This document shows, piece after piece, positions 8,518 to 14,353 of a DNA stretch of 40,373 bases (positions within the stretch are counted from its first letter, which is position 1; each line of letters starts with the position of its first letter). The notes beneath the pieces were generated by a model. It saw nothing but the letters and a program-made list of their open reading frames with translations, searched no databases and was not told the DNA's origin. Source of the stretch: Candidatus Izemoplasma sp. Lineage in GTDB: Bacteria; Bacillota_I; Bacilli_A; Izemoplasmatales; Izemoplasmataceae. Where the stretch lies: contig SLOP01000002.1 of assembly GCA_007132465.1 (NCBI GenBank), forward strand, positions 1 through 40,373. Direction: 5' to 3'. The translations under genes were made by a program, and so were the position numbers.

Positions 8518-9738
8518 ATGAAAGCAACCGTTTTATCGGTCGGAAACGAACTGCTCTCCGGCTTGACGACTAACACCAACCTCGTCGACATCGCGCGCGA
8601 GCTTTTTGCGCTGGGAATTGAAACCAGACAAAGCGTGAGCGTACCGGATGACAAGCAAGCGATTCAAGATGCCATCAAGCATGTCGACGATGATCTGCTT
8701 GTGGTGACAGGCGGCCTTGGACCGACGCACGACGACATCACAAAAGAGAGCATCTGCGATTATTACAGGCTGGAATTATCCTTGCATCATGAAACCAAAA
8801 CTCGCATTGAAAACTACTTCAAGCGCCTTGGCAGAGAGATGCGAGACACCAACGAAAAACAAGCGTACTTTCCCAAAGACGCCATCGTCCTAACCAATAA
8901 TCATGGCACGGCACCGGGCGTCATCTTTAGTGCCAACGGCACCACGGTGGTGCTGTTACCGGGGCCCCCCTCAGAAATGCGTCCGATGCTTGAGCGGGTT
9001 AAAACATACTTAAAAGAACGCATGCAAACCAGCGTTTACAGCGCCGGCTATTTAGTGGTTGGCATCGGTGAATCGGAACTCGAAGCAGACATGGCCGAAT
9101 ACTACCCGAAGCACCCCGATGTCAACATTGCACCGTACGCCGGCTTAAGCCAGATTCGCGTGGTGTTTGTGGCACACGATGCACGGGCTTTGGACAAGGC
9201 ATTGGATGATTTTAAACGTCGGTTTAGAGCCTACATTGTTGGTCCTCATGACGCCACCATTGAGCAACGACTCGTCGACACACTCATCGCCCAAGGTAAA
9301 GTGATTAGCTTCGCCGAGTCATGCACCGGAGGCATGATGGCCTCAACCTTAGTAAGTGTTCCCGACGCCTCACAGGTGCTTAACGAATCGTACGTGCTTT
9401 ACAGCAACGAATCCAAGATAAAGCACCTTGGCATCAACCGCATAATCATGGAACGGTTTGGCGCCGTCAGCGAACAATGCGTCTATGAGCTGGCGTATCA
9501 CCTCGCGCATCGCACCGACGCCGACATCACCTTGAGTGTGTCTGGCATCGCCGGGCCGAGTGGTGGCACCGCCGCCAAACCAGTGGGCACGGTCTATTAC
9601 GGCATCCATCATGAAGGAAAAACAAAAACTTATCACCGCGTGTTCTCAGGCGATCGAAACATGATTCGCACCAAGGCTACGGTGACGGGCATGGCGCTTT
9701 TGTTGAAGGCATTGATGCATGAAGACGACCATTCATAA
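8518..9738 (+). CDS. cinA: CinA protein: competence/damage-inducible, with nicotinamide-nucleotide amidase domain
   Basis: This is a two-domain protein of about 406 residues. The N-terminal half is a MoaB/MogA-like fold (SVGNELLSG, TGGLGPTHDDIT, LPGPPSEM). The C-terminal half is a PncC-type domain (FAESCTGGMMA, SGIAGPSGGT) that in characterised proteins deamidates nicotinamide mononucleotide to recycle NAD. CinA also associates with RecA in competent bacteria, but no recA lies nearby here. ATG 8518 gives the family N terminus MKATVLSVGNELL. A GTG at 8509 is in frame but would sit almost at the transcription start. The ribosome binding site is weak (GGGTGA). The next gene overlaps its 3' end. 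Confidence 0.95.
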   Translation: MKATVLSVGNELLSGLTTNTNLVDIARELFALGIETRQSVSVPDDKQAIQDAIKHVDDDLLVVTGGLGPTHDDITKESICDYYRLELSLHHETKTRIENYFKRLGREMRDTNEKQAYFPKDAIVLTNNHGTAPGVIFSANGTTVVLLPGPPSEMRPMLERVKTYLKERMQTSVYSAGYLVVGIGESELEADMAEYYPKHPDVNIAPYAGLSQIRVVFVAHDARALDKALDDFKRRFRAYIVGPHDATIEQRLVDTLIAQGKVISFAESCTGGMMASTLVSVPDASQVLNESYVLYSNESKIKHLGINRIIMERFGAVSEQCVYELAYHLAHRTDADITLSVSGIAGPSGGTAAKPVGTVYYGIHHEGKTKTYHRVFSGDRNMIRTKATVTGMALLLKALMHEDDHS

Positions 9739-10453
9739 ACGCAATCTCAACGGCATCGAGACGCTCGAGTACACGACGAAACGCGCCGATAAACTGATGT
9801 TTCTGCAACACGGCATCCACGGCAACAAACAAAAAATCATGCACTTGTTAGGCGTGGCCTTTGTCAAGCTTGGTTACCATGTTGTTGCCATTGACGCCGC
9901 CAAGCATGGATCGCGGCTTGAAGAACCCTTCTTGTCCAAAGACGAAGCCTTGTGTGAACTCGACACCATGCCGGTGGTTAAACAGACGGCCGAAGACATC
10001 CGGCGCCTACACAGGAAGCATTTTTCAGACACCCATGCCCATTTCGAGATGGTGGGGGTGTCGATGGGAGGGTTGATTGGCTATTATCTCTCGACCATCA
10101 CCGACGCCATCGACCAACTCATCGCCATCATCAGCAGCCCCGATTTTCACGCCGCCGCCGCGCACACGTTCCCCCCAGAAAAACGCCAGCAATACCCAGA
10201 AGAAAGCGCCAAGGCAGAGAAGCTTGTCAACGCGATGAACCCGGCCACACGGCCGGAGGATATGGCGTTTAACCGCCTCATCATGGTCAACGGAAAACAC
10301 GATGAGGTCATCCCCTACAGCCACAGCGAACGATTCAAGCAAGCGAACCCTGACTTAGACATCATTTTCACGCTTTACGACACCGACCACAGCATCGTCA
10401 AACCGATGCAAGATGACATCCTGCGTTGGCTGAAAACTGCCCGACGTAAATAA
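9719..10453 (+). CDS. Alpha/beta hydrolase
   Basis: This is a serine hydrolase of unknown substrate, 244 residues. The catalytic triad can be placed: Ser116 in the nucleophile elbow GVSMGG, Asp195 in NGKHDEVIP and His224 in DTDHSIV. The oxyanion region is FLQHGIHG (29-35). There is no signal peptide, so it is cytoplasmic. The ATG lies inside cinA, a 20-nt overlap, with no strong ribosome binding site of its own, so translation is probably coupled to cinA. Members of this fold include peptidases and esterases, and nothing here chooses between them. Confidence 0.85.
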   Translation: MKTTIHKRNLNGIETLEYTTKRADKLMFLQHGIHGNKQKIMHLLGVAFVKLGYHVVAIDAAKHGSRLEEPFLSKDEALCELDTMPVVKQTAEDIRRLHRKHFSDTHAHFEMVGVSMGGLIGYYLSTITDAIDQLIAIISSPDFHAAAAHTFPPEKRQQYPEESAKAEKLVNAMNPATRPEDMAFNRLIMVNGKHDEVIPYSHSERFKQANPDLDIIFTLYDTDHSIVKPMQDDILRWLKTARRK

Positions 10454-10459
10454 ACGAAA

Positions 10460-10494
10460 AACGCGGGTCCATCGGTTTACAATCGACCCGCGTT
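10460..10494 (+). terminator. Hairpin after the hydrolase gene, overlapping the rpsF promoter
   Basis: A 10-bp perfect stem (AACGCGGGTC, 10460-10469, with 10485-10494) encloses a 15-nt loop. There is no T-tract on the plus side, so its strength as an intrinsic terminator is doubtful. The loop contains the -35 box of the next promoter. Confidence 0.45.
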
Positions 10495-10504
10495 GTGCTA
10501 TAAT
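10476..10504 (+). promoter_or_regulatory. Promoter of the rpsF-ssb-rpsR operon
   Basis: TTTACA (10476-10481), a 17-nt spacer and TATAAT (10499-10504). The -35 box is in the loop of the preceding hairpin and the spacer contains its 3' arm. Transcription should begin near 10511. Confidence 0.85.
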
Positions 10505-10510
10505 CATATA

Positions 10511-10575
10511 TCGTGAGTTTCGGCTCACATCATCCTTGCCGCACACGCGGCCAGAAGACCAAAAGGAGGAATACC
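10511..10575 (+). promoter_or_regulatory. Leader of rpsF with two hairpins
   Basis: The 65-nt leader can form GTGAG/CTCAC (10513-10528) and GCCGC/GCGGC (10538-10551, loop ACAC) before AAAAGGAGGA. In many bacteria the S6:S18 complex binds a hairpin in the rpsF leader and represses the operon. The position fits and a CCG is present in the second stem, but I cannot confirm the binding motif by eye. Confidence 0.35.
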
Positions 10576-10863
10576 ATGCGCAAATACGAAATCATGTACA
10601 TCATTCGGCCGGACCTTCCGGAAGACGAGCGAAAGGCGTTAGTTGAGGAATTAGGAAACGTCCTCACCAGCAACGGCGCCGAGATTCGCAAAGCCAACGA
10701 ATGGGGCATGCGCGATCTCGCCTACGAAATCGACCATCACCGCAAAGGGTACTACGTGGTGCTCAACGTCACCGCCCCCGAAGCGGCACGTGCCGAATTC
10801 GACCGTATTATTCGCCTAAAAGAAGACATCATTCGCTTCTTAGTTGTTAAAGACGAACAGTAG
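10576..10863 (+). CDS. rpsF: 30S ribosomal protein S6
   Basis: S6 is a small-subunit platform protein that binds 16S rRNA with S18. The product is 95 residues, the usual length for Bacillota, starting MRKYEIMYIIRPD. The frame is open further upstream to 10513, but AAAAGGAGGA lies 5 nt before ATG 10576 and the family N terminus begins there. It is first in the conserved rpsF-ssb-rpsR operon, with ssb 15 nt downstream. Confidence 0.97.
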   Translation: MRKYEIMYIIRPDLPEDERKALVEELGNVLTSNGAEIRKANEWGMRDLAYEIDHHRKGYYVVLNVTAPEAARAEFDRIIRLKEDIIRFLVVKDEQ

Positions 10864-10878
10864 AAGAAAGGTGATACC

Positions 10879-11319
10879 ATGATTAACCGGACCGTACTCG
10901 TCGGACGATTGACGAAAGACCCAGAACTTAGACGCACGCAAAACGACATTCCCGTCGCCACCTTCACCCTGGCTGTGAACCGGCCCTTTACCTCACGCGG
11001 CGGCGAGCGAGAAACCGACTTCCTTCCCTGTGTCGTCTGGCGACGTCAAGCCGAAAACGTCGAACGTTACCTTTCCAAAGGAAGCCTTGTCGGCATCGAT
11101 GGCCGTATTCAGACCCGAACCTACGACGACCAAGACGGAAACCGTAAATACATCACCGAAATCGTCTGTGACTCCGTGCAATTTCTCGAGCCACGTTCGG
11201 CTCAAGATAACACCTCATACGATAACGACTCCCGTTCATCGCGCACGGACAACCGACGCGACAACGAACCTAAAGACACCGCCGACGACCTCGTCAGCGA
11301 AGACGACTTACCATTCTAA
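10879..11319 (+). CDS. ssb: Single-stranded DNA-binding protein
   Basis: SSB coats single-stranded DNA in replication and repair. The OB-fold domain occupies residues 1 to about 105 ([18 protein letters not shown], then [18 protein letters not shown]). A low-complexity polar linker follows, and the last residues SEDDLPF are the acidic tip that recruits partner proteins. The length is 146, close to other primary SSBs. AAAGGTGAT precedes the ATG. Placement between rpsF and rpsR is the common bacterial arrangement. Confidence 0.97.
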   Translation: MINRTVLVGRLTKDPELRRTQNDIPVATFTLAVNRPFTSRGGERETDFLPCVVWRRQAENVERYLSKGSLVGIDGRIQTRTYDDQDGNRKYITEIVCDSVQFLEPRSAQDNTSYDNDSRSSRTDNRRDNEPKDTADDLVSEDDLPF

Positions 11320-11334
11320 AGGAGGATTCAACGC

Positions 11335-11565
11335 ATGGCCAGAGGAAACTTTCGTAAACGCCGTAAGAAAGTGTGCTACTTCACACAAAACAAAATCGAT
11401 TACATCGATTATAAAGACGCCGAACTGCTCAAACGCTTCATCTCGGATCGCGGTAAAATTTTACCCAAGCGTGTCACCGGAACCAAAGCCGGGTACCAAA
11501 AACAACTCAGCGTCGCCATCAAACGCGCACGCCACATGGCGCTCCTGCCGTTTGTCAAAGACTAA
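11335..11565 (+). CDS. rpsR: 30S ribosomal protein S18
   Basis: This 76-residue basic protein of the 30S platform partners S6. It shows the family pattern [17 protein letters not shown], then [19 protein letters not shown] and an [12 protein letters not shown] terminus. A single cysteine is present, so it is not of the zinc-binding four-cysteine type. AAAGGAGGA lies 7 nt before the ATG. It is the last gene of the operon and is followed by a terminator shared with the convergent glycosyltransferase gene. Confidence 0.97.
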   Translation: MARGNFRKRRKKVCYFTQNKIDYIDYKDAELLKRFISDRGKILPKRVTGTKAGYQKQLSVAIKRARHMALLPFVKD

Positions 11566-11571
11566 AAAAAC

Positions 11572-11606
11572 AGCACGACCTTATCAGGGTCGTGCTTTTG
11601 TTTTGT
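11572..11606. terminator. Bidirectional terminator between rpsR and the glycosyltransferase gene
   Basis: AGCACGACC (11572-11580) pairs with GGTCGTGCT (11588-11596). T-rich sequence follows on the plus side, and a run of A (11565-11570) gives a T-tract on the minus side. The last codons and the stop of the minus-strand gene lie inside the stem and loop. Confidence 0.88.
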
Positions 11607-12735
11607 GTGCATCGATGGTTTGATGGTACATCGCTTCTAAGCCATCGATGGTATAATCAAGCGTAAACTGACGTCCGTACTCAATGTAACGTTGGCGCAT
11701 CGCCCGGCGTTGATTAGGGTGCTCAAGCCACCGGTCAATGCGCGCGCTGAGCGAGGTGGCATCCCCGGCGTGAAACAGGTTGGCATCGGACAAAGCAAAT
11801 TGGTTGGTGGCGCTAATCTTCGAGTCGGAGATAATTGGAACGACGCCACAACTGAACGCTTCGATGCAAGAGATGGCCTCGATTTCTACATCGGATGCGT
11901 GGACGTATAGATCGCTGGCTTGAATGATGTCAACCAATGCCTCTTGTGTGAAAAAGTCGAACATGGGGGGATTAGGTAAATCCTTCCCCATTTTTTCAAG
12001 CGTCCGCCGCCACGGGCCTTGACCGGCGAACACGAGCTGGATGTCGGCGGCGTGTTTGGATTGTTTCACCGCCTCAATCAACAAGTCCTGTCGTTTTTCA
12101 CGACTTAACCGACCAATCATCAAGATGACGTGTTTATCGTGCCAACGATGATTTGGCGCGGTATCGGTCGGTTTAAACGCCGCATCAACGCCGTTAGATA
12201 CCACATGAAGCTTGGCTTGGTAATCATGCCGTCTGAGTTCGTTCGCAATCATGTTACTTGGGCAGTGGACATGTTGAAAACGGTCATAAAACCGCTTAAA
12301 TAACCGATAGATCGACGCGTTGAACGGTTTGATTTTTTCCATGTGCAACGTCGACGTGATGTTTTCAGGCTGCACATGAAAGGCCGCACATGAAGGAACC
12401 CCAAGGCGATCGGCAATGCGTTTCCCTGAGCGACCGTGTTTGAAAGGTAAGAAAAAATGCACCACATCGACGGCTGAAAAGATGTCTCTATACACCTTGT
12501 CATTGGCTTTGGCCAATGGCATTCCTTGGGATTTGCACACCTGATAAAGCAGTGGGGTTTTACGATACCCCGTGGTGTGCACGTCGGTCTCTTCGCACGA
12601 GCTCCCGGTGATAACATGCACGCGATGACCGCGCCGTCGCAAGCCTTCAGCCGTGCGCATCGCTGTGATCGTTGTGCCGTTGGTTGGGGTGCCGTATGTG
12701 TCTATCACCAAGGCGATGGTGAGTAGCGCGGGCAT
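11584..12735 (-). CDS. Family 4 type (GT-B) glycosyltransferase
   Basis: This 383-residue protein transfers a sugar from a nucleotide-sugar donor, and the acceptor is unknown. The N-terminal half has the Gly-rich acceptor-side motif (DTYGTPTNGTT) and AFHVQPENIT. The C-terminal half has MIGRLSREKRQDLLIEAV and the E-x7-E-like donor site IEAISCIEAFSCGVVPI. Similar proteins glycosylate membrane diacylglycerol or surface polymers in Bacillota and Mollicutes, so a glycolipid synthase is plausible but inferred. The frame is open upstream to 12792. I chose ATG 12735 because GGAGGGAG lies just before it and it shares one base with the stop of the upstream gene, which implies coupling. Confidence 0.85.
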   Translation of the reverse strand: MPALLTIALVIDTYGTPTNGTTITAMRTAEGLRRRGHRVHVITGSSCEETDVHTTGYRKTPLLYQVCKSQGMPLAKANDKVYRDIFSAVDVVHFFLPFKHGRSGKRIADRLGVPSCAAFHVQPENITSTLHMEKIKPFNASIYRLFKRFYDRFQHVHCPSNMIANELRRHDYQAKLHVVSNGVDAAFKPTDTAPNHRWHDKHVILMIGRLSREKRQDLLIEAVKQSKHAADIQLVFAGQGPWRRTLEKMGKDLPNPPMFDFFTQEALVDIIQASDLYVHASDVEIEAISCIEAFSCGVVPIISDSKISATNQFALSDANLFHAGDATSLSARIDRWLEHPNQRRAMRQRYIEYGRQFTLDYTIDGLEAMYHQTIDAHKTKARP

Positions 12736-13421
12736 CACTCTCCCTCCTCGCCGACGATGAGGTTCATGTTTGGAAAGTGATCTTGAATCCATTCATCGGT
12801 GAAGTGTTGGTCGTACAGGACGCCAATCGGCGTTAAGGGTTCATGACCTTGGGCTCGCAGGCCTTGTCGAATTAACATGGTGTAGGTGATAAGCATGTTG
12901 GCGGCGAGGAAAATAATCAGCGTCTGGGTGATGAATCGGCCGGTGTGGTAGGGGATTTTCTCAATCACGGAAGATAACGGCTGGAAAACGATTTTTACCA
13001 TGAACGTGGCAAACAACCCCCAAAAGAGCGCGTAATGCACGGTGGTTCGACCGTGAATGTTAAACCACAGGTTGCGGTAATCCCACGACACGCTGCCGGT
13101 GAAAAATTGCTGTGCCCAGCTGGCAGCATACTCAAAGCCACCAAACACCACCGCACCGATGAGTATTGATACCCACCAGGACTTGATGCGATGAAGCAAC
13201 ACCACTGCCAACAAAAAACCGACACCATAAAGCGGGTTAAACGGACCGACAATAACGGCGCTGCGGTTTTCCCACACGCCTTTTGTCACGAACGTTATCA
13301 CCTCTTCATACCAAGTGCCGATGACCGATCCGGCGATGAATATCCACCACTTCTTATAAAAGGAGAGCCCCTCAGCAAAAACACGGTCCCGCGTGCGGCT
13401 ACTCGCATACGTGGTTTCCAC
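12735..13421 (-). CDS. Multi-helix membrane protein of the ABC-transporter type IV / CmpB-like family
   Basis: The product is about 228 residues with five or six hydrophobic segments. Conserved-looking patterns are WENRSAVIVGPFNPLYG, EYAASW and SWDYRNLWFNIHGRTT, which I recognise from the family named putative ABC transporter type IV (CmpB). No ATPase partner is adjacent and its function is not established. The frame is open to 13472, but a -10 box lies inside that stretch. GTG 13421 with AGGGAG 8 nt upstream is therefore preferred. It overlaps the start of the glycosyltransferase by one base, so the two probably act on the same envelope component. Confidence 0.75.
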   Translation of the reverse strand: METTYASSRTRDRVFAEGLSFYKKWWIFIAGSVIGTWYEEVITFVTKGVWENRSAVIVGPFNPLYGVGFLLAVVLLHRIKSWWVSILIGAVVFGGFEYAASWAQQFFTGSVSWDYRNLWFNIHGRTTVHYALFWGLFATFMVKIVFQPLSSVIEKIPYHTGRFITQTLIIFLAANMLITYTMLIRQGLRAQGHEPLTPIGVLYDQHFTDEWIQDHFPNMNLIVGEEGE

Positions 13422-13449
13422 ATAACCATCTCCCTTATCCCTCATCATT

Positions 13450-13477
13450 ATTATAACATTCACATCGCACAACGCAA
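13450..13477 (-). promoter_or_regulatory. Promoter of the membrane protein and glycosyltransferase pair
   Basis: On the minus strand TATAAT (13455-13450) is preceded by TTGCGT (13477-13472) with a 16-nt spacer. It begins directly after the yhhQ terminator. Transcription would start near 13443, about 22 nt before the chosen GTG. Confidence 0.6.
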
Positions 13478-13478
13478 T

Positions 13479-13501
13479 AAAAATCCCGCCAGGGCGGGAT
13501 T
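13479..13501 (-). terminator. Intrinsic terminator of yhhQ
   Basis: The 9-bp stem AATCCCGCC/GGCGGGATT (13482-13490 with 13493-13501) is followed on the minus strand by TTTTATT. It starts 5 nt after the yhhQ stop codon. Confidence 0.85.
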
Positions 13502-13505
13502 GGGA

Positions 13506-14180
13506 TTATCGTAAAGGGGTGATGCGTTTCATCGCGTAGATGAATGGGGTGTCAAGCGCAGCCACAATCAGTTTAATCACATACGTGGTCAACACAATCT
13601 CCCAAAACATGGTTGTAGAAACCACACCAACAAAGGCAATGGTCACAAACACCAGAGAATCAATCAACTGCGACACGGACGTTGATCCGAGGTTTCGCAC
13701 AAAGAGCCACTTGTCCGCGGCCAACATGCGTTTGATTCGGTCAAAGAGATGCACGTCGATAAGCTGGCTTACCAAGTAAGCGGTCAAACTCCCTAAAACA
13801 ACCCGGCCAAGCAATCCAAAAACCGTTTGCATCGCTTCTTGCATGGCCACATCAAGCGGCGCGAACCAGAGCATCATCTGGGTTAACACGAGAAAAGCGA
13901 TGAGCGAGAAAAAACCGATAAACACCGAACGTTTCGCCACCGTGACACCGTATTTTTCATTTAAGGTATCGGTGGCCAAAAAGAGCGTCCCGAACATGAT
14001 GTTACCCAAGGTCGCGGTCAAACCGAACAGCTCGACAAATTTAACGACTTGAATGTTGGCCACGACGGTGCCCATCGCAATCCACGCGATGAGTCCCAAG
14101 CGCCCAAACAGCTTGTAGCTGACAACAATCATCACAAAATTGACAATGGCAAACAAAAACCACATCATTTCATTACTCAT
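13506..14180 (-). CDS. yhhQ: Queuosine precursor transporter (YhhQ/VUT family)
   Basis: This 224-residue integral membrane protein has about six hydrophobic helices. The family signatures are the early GNIMFGTLFLATDTLNE region and the later NLGSTSVSQLIDSLVF. YhhQ imports the 7-deazaguanine precursors preQ0/preQ1 used to make queuosine in tRNA. AGGAGG lies 5 nt before the ATG. The gene is a single-gene transcript with its own consensus promoter, terminator and a short leader that resembles a preQ1 riboswitch, which would fit the substrate. No queuosine synthesis genes lie nearby, so salvage from outside is likely. Confidence 0.92.
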   Translation of the reverse strand: MSNEMMWFLFAIVNFVMIVVSYKLFGRLGLIAWIAMGTVVANIQVVKFVELFGLTATLGNIMFGTLFLATDTLNEKYGVTVAKRSVFIGFFSLIAFLVLTQMMLWFAPLDVAMQEAMQTVFGLLGRVVLGSLTAYLVSQLIDVHLFDRIKRMLAADKWLFVRNLGSTSVSQLIDSLVFVTIAFVGVVSTTMFWEIVLTTYVIKLIVAALDTPFIYAMKRITPLR

Positions 14181-14185
14181 ACAAT

Positions 14186-14225
14186 CCTCCTAGTTTTGGT
14201 AACGCAGGATGGTTTCGAACTGCGC
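14186..14225 (-). promoter_or_regulatory. Candidate preQ1-I-like riboswitch in the yhhQ leader
   Basis: The leader from the predicted start (about 14230) to the ATG is only about 50 nt. It holds one hairpin, CGCAG/CTGCG (14220-14224 with 14203-14207), with an AACC in its loop. An A-rich tail follows that ends in the Shine-Dalgarno sequence (ACCAAAACTAGGAGG). The size, the single stem, the AACC and the A-rich tail merging with the ribosome binding site are all features of class I preQ1 riboswitches. The loop-tail pseudoknot is not clear by eye, since only a weak C-G/G-C pairing is visible. The known substrate of YhhQ strengthens the call. Confidence 0.5.
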
Positions 14226-14236
14226 GATACCTCACC

Positions 14237-14265
14237 ATTGTATGCAATGCCTAAGACTTTGTCAA
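14237..14265 (-). promoter_or_regulatory. Promoter of yhhQ
   Basis: On the minus strand TTGACA (14265-14260), a 17-nt spacer and TACAAT (14242-14237) form a near-consensus promoter. Confidence 0.88.
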
Positions 14266-14292
14266 CAATTCCATGCGCTGTCGCCTTCGCTC

Positions 14293-14321
14293 TTTTACTT
14301 ACCTATGCCTTGTGGTATAAT
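14293..14321 (+). promoter_or_regulatory. Promoter of gdpP-rplI-dnaB
   Basis: TTTTAC (14293-14298), a 17-nt spacer and TATAAT (14316-14321), with TGG directly before the -10 making it an extended -10. It diverges from the yhhQ promoter about 30 bp away. Confidence 0.75.
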
Positions 14322-14353
14322 GATTTAAGCAAAAGACCACGGGAGGTGTGGAT

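Noticed and set aside
11584-14180. The three minus-strand genes as a transferred island
   Set aside because: Base composition and codon choice look like the surroundings, and there are no repeats, tRNA or integrase at the edges.
14186-14225. A tRNA remnant, because of the GGTTTCGAAC stretch
   Set aside because: No acceptor stem, anticodon arm or D arm can be formed around it. The riboswitch-like fold explains it better.
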